Origin: Cellvibrio sp. PSBB006
GTDB lineage: Bacteria > Pseudomonadota > Gammaproteobacteria > Pseudomonadales > Cellvibrionaceae
Length of the DNA stretch: 64,000 nucleotides
Assembly: GCF_002162135.1 (NCBI RefSeq)
Contig: NZ_CP021382.1
Location: 3,594,001 to 3,658,000 of the forward strand
Direction of reading: 5' to 3'
This document shows positions 7,201-16,559 of the stretch, one piece after another (positions within the stretch are counted from its first letter, which is position 1; every line of letters begins with the position of its first letter). The notes beneath the pieces were generated by a model, which ran no database searches, was not told where the DNA came from, and saw nothing but the letters and a program-made list of their open reading frames with translations. The position numbers and the translations under genes are program-made.

Positions 7201-10097
7201 GTCGCTTCCGTCTTATCTACATTGCCTGCTTTGGCGTCTCGCTTATGACTGGCTGCGGCTTGTTCGGTGGCAGCGAAGAGCGCGAAGGCACACTGGCAGA
7301 CTTACCTCCCGCGACCCTGCCTAATGCGGCCAAGACGGTCGAGGTGATCGAGATTGATCGCATCGAATCCAGCTATCGCAAGGCATTAGCCGTGGCTGAA
7401 GAGCCGGCCATGCGTCAGCAAATCCTGCTGCGTCTGGCAGATCTGGAGATGGCGCGCAGTGAGCGGGAGCAAGAGGAGGCGACCGACCTGCGTCGCCTAT
7501 ATGACCGCCCCATCGCCATGTACCGCGAGCTGATTGACTACGAAGCCAGCAAACCCCAGCCCACCCAGGGCGTGGATATTGATCAACTGCGTTACAAGCT
7601 GGCCAAGGCCTACGCCCTGGATGGCCGCAATGCCGAAGCGGCGGCGGTGCTGGATGAACTGGCGCAGAACCATCCCGATTCTCCCTTTATGTCTGAAACC
7701 CAGTTCCGCCGCGCGGAAAAAGCCTTTTCCGATGGCGACTATGCGGCGGCGGAAAACCATTACCGCAGCGTGGTGACTGGCGACGACGACACCTTCAAAC
7801 AAAATGCGCTTTATATGCAGGGCTGGTCGCAATTCAAACGCGGCGACTATGACCTGGCCTTGCACGCCTTTGCCCAGGTGCTGGACCAGCTCCTGGCTTC
7901 TGCCAAACAGCCGGATCAGGTGAGTCAGGCGATGGCGGATCTGGGGCCAGCGCGCAGCAATCTGGTTGGCGATACCTTGCGGGTGATGGGGTTATCCTTG
8001 TCCTACCTTGATGGCCCTGCGTCGATCACTGACCTGCAAACGGAAGTTGGGCCAAAGGTGTATCAGCACCTGTTATATGAGCAACTGGGCCAGCTGTACC
8101 TGGAACAGAAACGCTTTAACGACAGCGCTGAAACCTATAATCACTTTGTGGAAAACAATCCCAATTCGGACTTCGCGCCGGACTTCAGCATCAAGACCAT
8201 CCAGACCTATGAGCAGGGCAACTTCCCCAGTTTGATCCTGCCGGCCAAGCAGGACTTTGTGCGTCGCTACGGCATTACCAGCCGTTTCTGGACCGAGCGC
8301 AACGGCGCGCTCAGCAACACCGCCCGCGCTTACCTGCATGAATCCTTACAGGAACTGGCCGCCTACGAGCACGCTGAAGCACAGCAGCTCAAGGCCAATA
8401 GCCAGACACTCACTGACCCGCGCGAACAACAGGCGGCCAATAATCAGGCGGTGGCTGCCTATGCCAGTGCGGCACTCTGGTACCGCGAATTTGTGCAGAC
8501 CTTTCCCCAGGACCCCAAAGCGGCGGACATGACTTTCCTGCTGGCGGAATCCCTCTATGAAGCCGGCGACCTGGCTCAGGCATTGATGTCTTACGAGAAA
8601 GTGGCCTACGAATACCGCAGCCCGATTCACGGGGCAGAGTCAGCCTATTCAGCGGTGCTGTTATCACAAGAGTTGATTGATCAAACCCAGCCCAATCTGG
8701 GCGAAGTGCGCCAACAATGGCAACAACGCAAGATCGATAATTCGCTGCGCTTTGCCGAGGTGTACCCGACTGACCCGCGCGCCGTCACAGTGTTAGCCCA
8801 AGCGGCACCGGAACTGCTGAATCAGGGTGACCAGGTATCAGCCATCGCGGTGGCCGAACGGGTCATTGCCTGGCAACCGCAGCCTGACGGCCAATTGTTA
8901 TTCAGCTCCTGGCTGGTGCTGGGTCACAGCCAGTTCGATCTCCAGCAGTATCCCGCCGCTGAACAGGCTTACTGGCAGGTACTGAAGTTATTACCCACTT
9001 ACGGCCAAACCCCCGGTGCGCCGAGTCAGCAGGATGTGCGTGAGCGAATTGCGGCAAGTATTTACCAACAGGCGCAGGCTTCGTTAACGGCGGGCGCAAA
9101 AGACGATGCCATCACCCAGTTGCTGCGTATCACCGAAGTCACGCCGGATACCGACGTGGCCATCAAGGCCCGTTACGATGCGGGTACCTACCTGATCGAA
9201 CAGGAGCGATGGGTGGATGCCGAGCGCGTGTTGTTGTCCTTCCGGCAGCAATATCCCAACCACGAACTGGCGGCGAGCCTGCCGGCCAAGCTGGTGGTGG
9301 TGTACCAGAACCAGAGCAAATGGCAGCTGGCTGCGGATGAATTGCTGGTAATGGAACGCACTAGCACCGATCCGGATGTGAAACGCCAGTCCCTGATCAT
9401 GGGCGCCGAGCTGTACGACAAATCCGGTGACCGCAATCGCGCCATCGAGCAATACACTCGCTACGCCAATAACTACCCGCGCCCACTGGCGGAAAATCTG
9501 GAGGCGCAACACCGCCTGACCGAGCTGTATGCAGATACCGGCGACGGCACGCGCCGCCAATTCTGGTTACAGAAGATCATCGACACCAACGCCGCCGCTG
9601 GCGATGCGCGCACCGATCGTTCCATCTATCTGGCAGCCTCCGCCGAAACCGAACTGGCGCAGCCCGCCTATGACGACTTTGTGCGTATCCCGCTGAATTT
9701 GCCGCTCAAGGCCAGCCTGCAACGTAAACGTGCGGCGCTGGACAAGGCACTCAAAGGCCAGGAGCGGATACTGCAATACGGCGTGGCCGAATTCACCACC
9801 CAGGCCAGTTTCCGTATCGGTGAAATCTACGCCCAGTTGAGCCGCGACCTGATGGATTCCCAGCGCCCCAACGGCCTGGATGAGCTGGAGCTGGAGCAAT
9901 ACGAAATCCTGCTGGAAGAGCAGGCTTATCCCTTTGAAGAAAAGTCTATCGATATCCATCAGGCCAACGCCCAGCGCAGCTGGAAAGGTACCTACGACGC
10001 GTGGGTAAAGCGCAGTTTCGAGGCGCTCGCCAAGTTGTTACCGGGACGCTATAACAAACAGGAAACCCGTCTGGAGGTCAGCCATGAGATCCACTAG
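7197..10097 (+). CDS. Large TPR-repeat lipoprotein
   Basis: A 966-residue lipoprotein with lipobox LMTGC at about residue 20. Nearly all of the rest is TPR-like repeats, for example KLAKAYALDGRNAEAAAVLDEL, FRRAEKAFSDGDYAAAENHYRSV and LGHSQFDLQQYPAAEQAYWQVL. It starts inside the stop of the preceding TPR gene and overlaps the next gene by 14 bases. It is inferred to be membrane-anchored on the periplasmic side and to bridge the ExbBD-type motor with envelope partners. Myxococcus gliding machinery also combines large TPR proteins with AgmX-type and ExbBD-like proteins, but that is analogy only. Confidence 0.85.
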   Translation: MSRFRLIYIACFGVSLMTGCGLFGGSEEREGTLADLPPATLPNAAKTVEVIEIDRIESSYRKALAVAEEPAMRQQILLRLADLEMARSEREQEEATDLRRLYDRPIAMYRELIDYEASKPQPTQGVDIDQLRYKLAKAYALDGRNAEAAAVLDELAQNHPDSPFMSETQFRRAEKAFSDGDYAAAENHYRSVVTGDDDTFKQNALYMQGWSQFKRGDYDLALHAFAQVLDQLLASAKQPDQVSQAMADLGPARSNLVGDTLRVMGLSLSYLDGPASITDLQTEVGPKVYQHLLYEQLGQLYLEQKRFNDSAETYNHFVENNPNSDFAPDFSIKTIQTYEQGNFPSLILPAKQDFVRRYGITSRFWTERNGALSNTARAYLHESLQELAAYEHAEAQQLKANSQTLTDPREQQAANNQAVAAYASAALWYREFVQTFPQDPKAADMTFLLAESLYEAGDLAQALMSYEKVAYEYRSPIHGAESAYSAVLLSQELIDQTQPNLGEVRQQWQQRKIDNSLRFAEVYPTDPRAVTVLAQAAPELLNQGDQVSAIAVAERVIAWQPQPDGQLLFSSWLVLGHSQFDLQQYPAAEQAYWQVLKLLPTYGQTPGAPSQQDVRERIAASIYQQAQASLTAGAKDDAITQLLRITEVTPDTDVAIKARYDAGTYLIEQERWVDAERVLLSFRQQYPNHELAASLPAKLVVVYQNQSKWQLAADELLVMERTSTDPDVKRQSLIMGAELYDKSGDRNRAIEQYTRYANNYPRPLAENLEAQHRLTELYADTGDGTRRQFWLQKIIDTNAAAGDARTDRSIYLAASAETELAQPAYDDFVRIPLNLPLKASLQRKRAALDKALKGQERILQYGVAEFTTQASFRIGEIYAQLSRDLMDSQRPNGLDELELEQYEILLEEQAYPFEEKSIDIHQANAQRSWKGTYDAWVKRSFEALAKLLPGRYNKQETRLEVSHEIH

Positions 10098-10755
10098 CGC
10101 ATGGTTGCTGGCGCTGCTGTTGGTGCTGACGGCCTGTTCGTCGGGTCCGAAAAAAGCAGAAATCCCCGATGCCGAACAGGTCGCGACAGACGCAACAGGA
10201 CAACCGCAATCGCCGCTCTTGCCACCGGGACCGGCTACGCCCAATCCCTATCTGGCTAGCAAACCCTCGATTAATCGCCAGGCGCAACAATTATTCAACG
10301 ACGCCATCGCTGCCATGGCGAAAAAGCAGTGGCCCCAGGCGGAGAACCTGCTGACCCGCGTGACGACGCAATATCCCAACCTGTCCGGTGCGTACCTCAA
10401 CCTCGGTCTGGTTTATCAGGCCAAAGGTGAATTGGATAAAGCCGAGCAAGCATTGAATCAGGCCGTAGCGGCGAACGCTAACAACCTGGACGCCTACAAC
10501 CAACTCGGGATTCTTAAACGCGAAGCCGGCGACTTTGCGGCAGCGGAGGAGCAGTACAAAAAGGCGCTGGCTATCTGGCCGTTTCACCCGGCCAGCCATC
10601 GCAACCTGGGCATTCTCTACGACCTGTACATGGGTAAAAGCGAGCAGGCACTGCAACACTACCAGGCTTACCAGCAATTGCTGCCGGAGCCGGACAAGCT
10701 GGTCAATGGCTGGATTGTCGATCTGGAGCGCCGGTTAGGCGCAAGCGGAGGCTAG
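10084..10755 (+). CDS. TPR-repeat lipoprotein
   Basis: A 223-residue lipoprotein: MRSTSAWLLALLLVLTAC gives a lipobox LTAC at residue 18. A Pro-rich segment is followed by three or four canonical TPRs (AYLNLGLVYQAKGELDKAEQALNQAV, AYNQLGILKREAGDFAAAEEQYKKAL, SHRNLGILYDLYMGKSEQALQHY). It resembles PilF/Flp-type TPR lipoproteins in size. It overlaps the upstream gene by 14 bases and lies 3 bases before the next ATG, so it is part of the same transcript. Confidence 0.85.
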   Translation: MRSTSAWLLALLLVLTACSSGPKKAEIPDAEQVATDATGQPQSPLLPPGPATPNPYLASKPSINRQAQQLFNDAIAAMAKKQWPQAENLLTRVTTQYPNLSGAYLNLGLVYQAKGELDKAEQALNQAVAANANNLDAYNQLGILKREAGDFAAAEEQYKKALAIWPFHPASHRNLGILYDLYMGKSEQALQHYQAYQQLLPEPDKLVNGWIVDLERRLGASGG

Positions 10756-10758
10756 GTC

Positions 10759-11112
10759 ATGAAACATGATTGGTTACAACAGGGGTTAACGATGGCGTTG
10801 CTGCTGGGGGTGAATCTTCCGGCCATGGCCCAGGACGCAGACACCGCGCCCGCCGCTGCGCCGGAGGCGCCGACCGAGCCCGCGCGGCCCCGTCCCACCG
10901 GCGAGGCTACCATCAGTTTGCAGACCACCGTCACTGGGAATCAGGAGCAGCCCCGGGTGTTATACATCCTGCCCTGGCAATCGCCGGAGGCGACCGATAT
11001 CGAATTTGAAACCCTGAGCAGTCAGTATGACGAGGTTTTTGGCCACCTGGAGCGCGAAGAGCTGCGTCGCAGTCTGGAGGCCGAAGCGGCCCTCAACAAG
11101 GCAAAACCCTGA
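10759..11112 (+). CDS. Small periplasmic protein of unknown function
   Basis: A 117-residue protein with a signal peptide (cleavage near AMA|QDAD), an Ala/Pro-rich stretch (residues ~27-48) and a conserved-looking C-terminal half, VLYILPWQSPEATDIEFETL, then a charged helix. Not recognised. It sits between the TPR lipoprotein and the ExbB-like gene and is likely a further envelope component. A 126-base gap to the next start may hold a second promoter for the motor genes. Confidence 0.72.
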   Translation: MKHDWLQQGLTMALLLGVNLPAMAQDADTAPAAAPEAPTEPARPRPTGEATISLQTTVTGNQEQPRVLYILPWQSPEATDIEFETLSSQYDEVFGHLEREELRRSLEAEAALNKAKP

Positions 11113-11238
11113 CGCCTTATGCGTTACGTCAAATTTTGAAAAATACGCCGTGAAAAGCGCGCGAGACTAGCTAAGCTAATAGAACGCTTTTTCATTACAC
11201 CACCTACATCCATAAGTCAGTTGAAGGACAGTGCTTTT

Positions 11239-11913
11239 ATGAACACATTAATTCGTTTCTTCCAGGAAGGCGGTACTTTTATGTACCCCATCGCCGTCGT
11301 ACTGGTGGTTGGTCTGGCCATCGCCATCGAGCGCTGGTTGTTCCTGAGTGTGGCCAAACGGTCCAATCGCCAGGCCTTTGACCGCATCCTGCCCTTGCTG
11401 CAAAAGCGTGATTACCAGGGCGTGATGAATACTGGTAAATCCACCAATGCACCCATCGCGCGTATTGTTTGCGCTGGCGTAGCACGCATGGCGCAGTCGC
11501 CCCGTCGCGACGACATTGAACTGGCGATGGAAGAAGGTGTTATGGAAGCCATGCCGCGTCTTGAGCGTCGCACGCCCTATCTGGCCACCCTCGCCAATAT
11601 CGCCACGCTGCTGGGGCTGTTGGGTACCATCATCGGCCTGATCGCCGCCTTCGGTGCTGTAGCCAATGCCGACCCGGCTGAAAAAGCCGCGTTGCTGTCT
11701 TCCAGTATTGCGGTGGCGATGAACACCACGGCCTTCGGTCTGATCGCCGCGATTCCGTTACTGCTGATCCATTCCATGTTGCAAACCAAAACCACCGAAA
11801 TCATCGATAGCCTGGAGATGGCCGGGGTCAAGTGCCTCAACATCATCGCCCATGTGCAGGAGATGCCCCAGAGAAACCGCGCCCAGGATTCAGCGGCGCC
11901 GAGCCGAGCCTAA
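11239..11913 (+). CDS. MotA/TolQ/ExbB family proton channel protein
   Basis: The ATG at 11239, preceded by AAGGA at 11223-11227, gives 224 residues. There are three membrane segments: residues ~13-35 (MYPIAVVLVVGLAIAIERWL), ~115-140 (LATLANIATLLGLLGTIIGLI) and ~158-185 (SSIAVAMNTTAFGLIAAIPLLL). The last two carry the Gly/Thr-rich signature of MotA/TolQ/ExbB channels. With the two ExbD-like proteins it should form an inner-membrane proton-driven motor. The dedicated neighbours (TPR lipoproteins, AgmX-like protein) set it apart from ordinary TonB and Tol loci. The in-frame TTG at 11221 lies before the ribosome site and is less likely. Confidence 0.92.
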   Translation: MNTLIRFFQEGGTFMYPIAVVLVVGLAIAIERWLFLSVAKRSNRQAFDRILPLLQKRDYQGVMNTGKSTNAPIARIVCAGVARMAQSPRRDDIELAMEEGVMEAMPRLERRTPYLATLANIATLLGLLGTIIGLIAAFGAVANADPAEKAALLSSSIAVAMNTTAFGLIAAIPLLLIHSMLQTKTTEIIDSLEMAGVKCLNIIAHVQEMPQRNRAQDSAAPSRA

Positions 11914-11987
11914 AACCCGGCAAGGCCACAGCCTCTATCTGGAGGTGCGGCCTTTCACTCATCTGATGGTTACAGGTAGCACTGGTT

Positions 11988-12527
11988 ATGCGCATTAAAA
12001 GGCGACACAAACACGGCGAAGCCGATCTCGACGTCACCTCCTTTATGAATCTGATGATCATATTGGTGCCGGTGTTGTTGATCAGCATGGTGCTCGCGCG
12101 GACCACGGTACTGGATTTGAAACTGCCTGATATGGCGGACCCCAGTACCCCGCAAGAGGAAGAACCTCCGCAACAACTGGAACTGGTGATTCGCAAGGAT
12201 TACCTGGATGTGAATTATCCGGCCGGTATTCGTTTGAAGCGCGTCGAGAAGACCGCCGAAGGCGAACATGATTACAAACTCTTATCGATCATTCTCCAGG
12301 AAGTGAAACGTAACCTGGAAGAAAAAGGCATTGAGAAAAAAGACATCTTCATCCTCTCGGAAAAAGACACCTCCTACCAGACGGTGGTGACGGCGATGGA
12401 CACTGTGCGCTCATTTAAAGCGGTAGTCGCGGCCTCGGTGGTTAACGCAGAATTATTTCCGGAAATTTCATTGGGTGATGCACCGGAAGGTGAATCCACC
12501 ACAGCCGTACAGGGAGCACAGCCATGA
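11988..12527 (+). CDS. ExbD/TolR family protein (first copy)
   Basis: A 179-residue inner-membrane protein with a single N-terminal membrane segment. LDVTSFMNLMIILVPVLLIS carries the membrane Asp of ExbD/TolR (here preceding the helix core, DVTSFM), which takes part in proton movement. The periplasmic part is longer than in standard ExbD and ends in DTVRSFKAVVAASVV. Its last four bases overlap the next ATG. Two adjacent ExbD-type genes suggest a heteromeric plug. Confidence 0.9.
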   Translation: MRIKRRHKHGEADLDVTSFMNLMIILVPVLLISMVLARTTVLDLKLPDMADPSTPQEEEPPQQLELVIRKDYLDVNYPAGIRLKRVEKTAEGEHDYKLLSIILQEVKRNLEEKGIEKKDIFILSEKDTSYQTVVTAMDTVRSFKAVVAASVVNAELFPEISLGDAPEGESTTAVQGAQP

Positions 12528-13048
12528 AGCAATCGCTGCGCGCCAAACGTATGGCCAAACACCATCGCCGTATGAACCAGGCACCCAAGCTGAACCTGGT
12601 GTCCTTGATGGATATCTTTACCATCCTGGTGTTCTTCCTGCTGGTGAACTCCTCGGATGTAGAAGTCTTGCAAACCGACAAGAGTATTAAATTACCCGCA
12701 TCGGTTTCCGACATCGTTCCGGAAAATAATCTGGTGGTGATGGTCAGTGCAGAAGACATAGTCGTCGCTGGTCAGCGTATCGGCAGTGTGGCCTCGGTAT
12801 TGGCCAGCACGGACGATAAATATGCACCGTTGGAGACAGAACTGAAGTACCAGGCATCCAAAGCCCGGCCATTGACCGAGGAGGAAAAACTCACCGGTCG
12901 GCCAGTGACGATCATGGGGGATCAAACCATTCCTTATGAATTGCTGAAAAAAATCATGGCGACCTGTGCGGCGGCCGATTACCGCGATATCTCCCTCGCC
13001 GTATCGCAAACAGCCGTCTCTGATGATGCGCAGGGGGCGGAGGGCTGA
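12524..13048 (+). CDS. ExbD/TolR family protein (second copy)
   Basis: A 174-residue ExbD-type protein. LNLVSLMDIFTILVFFLLVNSS forms the single membrane helix with the conserved Asp in LMDIFT. The periplasmic domain ends with the ExbD-like QTIPYELLKKIMATCAAADYRDISLAVSQ. It overlaps both neighbours by a few bases, so the operon is tightly coupled. It differs clearly from the first copy, so this is not a recent duplication. Confidence 0.92.
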   Translation: MKQSLRAKRMAKHHRRMNQAPKLNLVSLMDIFTILVFFLLVNSSDVEVLQTDKSIKLPASVSDIVPENNLVVMVSAEDIVVAGQRIGSVASVLASTDDKYAPLETELKYQASKARPLTEEEKLTGRPVTIMGDQTIPYELLKKIMATCAAADYRDISLAVSQTAVSDDAQGAEG

Positions 13049-14004
13049 TGGCATTTTATCTTACCCCCAATACCCTGCTGCCCTGGAGTTCGTCGGCTGA
13101 GGATGATGAACGCTTTAAGCGTATTCTCAAGATCGCGCTGATTGCGCTGGTCGTGCTGAGTATTCCGATAACGCTTATTGATGTACCGGAACAAACCCGC
13201 GAAGAAAAAGCCAAGCTTCCGCCACAACTGGCGCGGGTGATTCTGGAGAAACAGGAATTGCCGCCGCCCAAACCGGTAGAGCCACCCAAGGTTGAAGAGA
13301 AAAAACCTGAGGAGCCAAAACCGGAAGAGCCGAAACCCGAGCCGGAGAAAAAACCGGAACCGGTAAAAGAAAAGCCGCCGGAAAAACCCAACGTCGCCAA
13401 GGCGCGCGAAAAAGCGGCGGCCAGTGGCCTGTTGCAATTCAAGGATGATTTGATGGAGATGCGCGAGTCCCTCGACGTGTCAGCCATCGACAGCGCCAAT
13501 GTCGCACGCGGTGAAGCAACCGCCGCTACCGTGGATCGCTCTATGGTAACCAGCGGCGTGACGACGGCCAGTGGCGGTATCAATACTGCAGCATTGAGTC
13601 GCGATACTGGCGGTGTGGCTTTATCCGGTCGTGAAACCACAAAAGTGGAAAGTGACCTGGCTAAATCCACCGGTACTACAGCGGCGGATAGTGGTGGTCA
13701 GGCGCAGGAAAGTGCGGCGCGCAGTGAAGAGGAAATTCGCAAAGTTATGGAGCAGCACAAGGGTGCGATTTTCTCCATCTACAACCGCGCGTTACGTCAG
13801 AATCCGGCGTTGCAGGGCAAGGTGGTGGTGAAGATCATCATCGAATCGTCAGGCAAAATTTCTGATGTCAGTATTGTCTCCAGTGAATTGCAAGATCCGG
13901 ATCTGGAAGCAAAACTGTTGCAACGCATTCGCTTGATCAGTTTCCCCGCATCCAATGTTGCGCGAACGACCTTGAATTATTCGTTTGATTTCTTGCCGCA
14001 ATAA
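13048..14004 (+). CDS. AgmX/PglI-type TonB-like protein
   Basis: A 318-residue protein. A cytoplasmic start (~1-26) and one membrane helix (ILKIALIALVVLSIPITLI) are followed by a Pro/Lys/Glu-rich spacer (~65-112), as in TonB. The C-terminal ~90 residues (EEIRKVMEQHKGAIFSIYNRAL, QGKVVVKIIIESSGKISDVSIV, FPASNVARTTLNYSFDFLPQ) fit the AgmX/PglI C-terminal or TonB-like fold. It should transmit energy from the ExbBD-type motor across the periplasm. It is the last gene of the block; a terminator follows at 14017. Confidence 0.86.
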   Translation: MAFYLTPNTLLPWSSSAEDDERFKRILKIALIALVVLSIPITLIDVPEQTREEKAKLPPQLARVILEKQELPPPKPVEPPKVEEKKPEEPKPEEPKPEPEKKPEPVKEKPPEKPNVAKAREKAAASGLLQFKDDLMEMRESLDVSAIDSANVARGEATAATVDRSMVTSGVTTASGGINTAALSRDTGGVALSGRETTKVESDLAKSTGTTAADSGGQAQESAARSEEEIRKVMEQHKGAIFSIYNRALRQNPALQGKVVVKIIIESSGKISDVSIVSSELQDPDLEAKLLQRIRLISFPASNVARTTLNYSFDFLPQ

Positions 14005-14016
14005 ATTCTCTGCAAT

Positions 14017-14044
14017 AAAAAACCCGGCGATTGCCGGGTTTTTT
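14017..14044. terminator. Bidirectional terminator between the motor operon and ompA-like genes
   Basis: AACCCGGC / GCCGGGTT stem with loop GATT, flanked by A-run and T-run. It can end transcripts from both the operon on the left and the ompA-like gene on the right. Confidence 0.9.
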
Positions 14045-14062
14045 ATTTGCTTATCAATCAAA

Positions 14063-15115
14063 TCAATCGCGTGTTTCGTTCACCGTAATACGGGTTGACA
14101 CTGCACCCACAACGCGACGGTTTTGCTCGCGGCCTTCGACGGTGTTGTTGTCGGCAACCGGACGTTCTTCACCAAAACCGACGGCTGTTACACGGTCCGC
14201 TTCGATGTTCATGCGTTGGATCAATACATCGCGAACGGAGTTGGCGCGACGCTGTGACAGGGTTTTGTTGTAGGCATCGGCACCGCTGCTGTCGGTGTGA
14301 CCTTCAACCGTGACCTGGGTGTTTTCATACTGGTTCATGAAGGTAGCGAGGTCGCGAATGTCCGACATGTACTCTTCTTTCACCACGGCGCTGTTGGTAT
14401 CGAATTTCACCGCGAGGTTGATTGATACGGTTTCGGTCAATTTCAGCACGCAGCCTTCGCTGTCCACTTTGTATTGACGCGCGGTGCCGGGGCATTTGTC
14501 TTTGGAATCCAGTACGCCGTCGCCATCGCTGTCCGCTTCTTCGATCACAGTGGGCGCTGCGACAGGTTCCGGTGCTGGTGTTGCGCGGCGGGTTTCGCCT
14601 GCACCGAAGAGGAAGCTGATGCCGGTGCTGAACACGACATCGGTGTATTCTTCATCGAGACTGTTAAATAAACGCACGTCAGTGCGCCATTCCCAGTTGC
14701 GCGCGAAGCGATTCTTCAAACCGAGGCCGGCGTTGAGCAGGGTTTCATGGCTGGGGTCGCCGCCTTCCGGACTCAGGCGTTGATCGCCTGCACCGAATGC
14801 TGCGTAGGGACGCCAGCTTTGGTCGTCGCCAAAGTGATAGAGCGCATCGAGGCGGTATTGGGTGCCGCGCACGTCAACGCCGGTCTCTTGTGCATCTGCA
14901 TCGTATTCGTTGGCAACGACTTCCAATGTCCAGCGGTCGCTGATGGGTAAACCCAGGCCGAGGTGGTAGTTGTTGGTGTCATCCAGGTCGTTACCGAAGA
15001 GGATGCGGCCAATGCCGAGGTTGATTTCTGCCGTGTGATCTTGTGCGCTGACACCGGTACTGGCAGCGGCAATCAGTGCAGATAAGGTAAGAATTTTTGC
15101 CGATGGGTTTGCCAT
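14063..15115 (-). CDS. OmpA family outer-membrane protein
   Basis: A 350-residue protein with a signal peptide (cleavage near VSA|QDH). Residues ~25-185 form an OmpA-type beta-barrel with alternating aromatic strands. A thrombospondin type 3 calcium motif (DSDGDGVLDSKDKCPGTA) and the C-terminal OmpA peptidoglycan-binding domain (VKFDTNSAVV, VEGHTDSSGADAYNKTLSQRRA, GFGEERPVADN) follow. It links the outer membrane to peptidoglycan. It is a close paralogue of the gene immediately upstream on the same strand. GAGTAA just before the ATG offers a ribosome site. Confidence 0.92.
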   Translation of the reverse strand: MANPSAKILTLSALIAAASTGVSAQDHTAEINLGIGRILFGNDLDDTNNYHLGLGLPISDRWTLEVVANEYDADAQETGVDVRGTQYRLDALYHFGDDQSWRPYAAFGAGDQRLSPEGGDPSHETLLNAGLGLKNRFARNWEWRTDVRLFNSLDEEYTDVVFSTGISFLFGAGETRRATPAPEPVAAPTVIEEADSDGDGVLDSKDKCPGTARQYKVDSEGCVLKLTETVSINLAVKFDTNSAVVKEEYMSDIRDLATFMNQYENTQVTVEGHTDSSGADAYNKTLSQRRANSVRDVLIQRMNIEADRVTAVGFGEERPVADNNTVEGREQNRRVVGAVSTRITVNETRD

Positions 15116-15334
15116 TTGTTACTCCTTGAGCAATAGCAGGTGGAATTTAACAACGAGGTTTAAGGGGTGGTCCGGTGCAGATGTACCTGTAAATGTGCGG
15201 GCATTAAGACATTTTGATGAAACAACGTCTGTTTGTGCTCACACATAAACGCCTGCGACCAGTAAAGCGTTTGAGAACTGTGGATAACGATTGCGCGACT
15301 TCCCTGTCGCCTTCGCTGAGTCCTGTGCTGGAAA

Positions 15335-16384
15335 TCAGCGTGTTTCGGTGGTGGTAATTTTGGTAGAAACCGCGCCGACGACGCGACGATTCTGTTCGCG
15401 ACCGGTAACAGATTCATTGTCCGCAATCGGGCGTTCTTCACCATAACCTACGGCTGTTACGCGATCTGCTTCAATACCCATACGCTGTACCAGAACATCA
15501 CGCACGGCGTCAGCGCGACGTTGCGATAAGGTTTTGTTGTAAGCGTCAGAGCCACTGCTGTCGGTGTGGCCCTCAACAGTGACGACCGTGTTGGCATATT
15601 GGTTCATGAACGTAGCCAGATTGTTGATGTCGGCCATGTATTCTTCTTTGACGACTGCGCTGTTGGTATCAAATTTTACCGCCAGATTGACCGACACCGT
15701 TTCCGTCAATTTCATCGGGCAGCCATCAGCATCAACCTTGTACTGCCGGGCAGTGCCGGGGCATTTATCCTGCGAGTCCAGCACCCCGTCACCATCGCTG
15801 TCAGCTTCTTGCGCGGTAGCAACCACAGGGGCTGGTGTCGGAGCTTTTTTAACAGGCTTGGCGCCAAACAGATAACTGATGCCGAGGTTCAACGCGACAT
15901 CGGTATATTCTTCATCAAGGCTATTGAAGGCGCGTACATCAGTACGAAATTCCCAGTTATTGCCCAAGCGACGTTTGGCACCGGCGCCCAGATTAAGCAG
16001 GGTATCCCGCACACCTTCAGCGCCGTCTGCCTCGCGTTCCTGGTCGCCCACACCGAAGGCCAGGTAAGGCCGCCATGCATTGACCGTGTCCAGGTGGTAC
16101 AGCATATCCAGACGGTATTGGCGGCCATCAATTTCAATCGCGCCGGTTTCAGTATCGGTGCTGTAACCACTGGCGATAGCATCGAGGGTCCAGCGCTCAT
16201 TGAGCACATAGCCCAGGCCGAGGTTCAGGTGATTGGCATTTTCGAGTGGTTCTTCAAAGAAGGTGCGACCAGCGCCGAGATGCAGTTCGAGTTTGTGGCT
16301 CTCTTTATGGTCTTGGGCATTGGCTGTGAAGGGGAGGGCAGCAGCTGCAATAAGAGCAGACACCAGAAGTTGTTTGTTCGCCAT
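15335..16384 (-). CDS. OmpA family outer-membrane protein (tandem paralogue)
   Basis: A 349-residue protein with the same layout as the neighbouring gene: signal peptide (NA|QDHKE), eight-strand-type barrel, TSP3-like DSDGDGVLDSQDKCPGTARQ and OmpA domain (VKFDTNSAVVKEEYM, VEGHTDSSGSDAYNKTLSQRRA). The C-terminal halves are nearly identical while the barrels differ, so surface loops diverged after a tandem duplication. GGAGAA precedes the ATG. The ~220 bases between the two copies show no gene and may carry a separate promoter. Confidence 0.92.
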   Translation of the reverse strand: MANKQLLVSALIAAAALPFTANAQDHKESHKLELHLGAGRTFFEEPLENANHLNLGLGYVLNERWTLDAIASGYSTDTETGAIEIDGRQYRLDMLYHLDTVNAWRPYLAFGVGDQEREADGAEGVRDTLLNLGAGAKRRLGNNWEFRTDVRAFNSLDEEYTDVALNLGISYLFGAKPVKKAPTPAPVVATAQEADSDGDGVLDSQDKCPGTARQYKVDADGCPMKLTETVSVNLAVKFDTNSAVVKEEYMADINNLATFMNQYANTVVTVEGHTDSSGSDAYNKTLSQRRADAVRDVLVQRMGIEADRVTAVGYGEERPIADNESVTGREQNRRVVGAVSTKITTTETR

Positions 16385-16559
16385 TTCGTTCTCCTTTGAA
16401 AATAGCTGGGGTCATTAACGCGTGATTGACCGGCAGATCAGGTACCGGTTGTCTGCAAACATGTGCAAAAAGCGTTGAGCGTATTCACCTTCACGCACAG
16501 CCAACGCAACAAGTGATATCCCTGTCATTGTTATATTGAATTGCGCGCACGATAACAAA

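Noticed and set aside
15566..16399. Plus-strand ORF of 277 residues
   Set aside because: Antisense shadow of the second OmpA gene; no family pattern.
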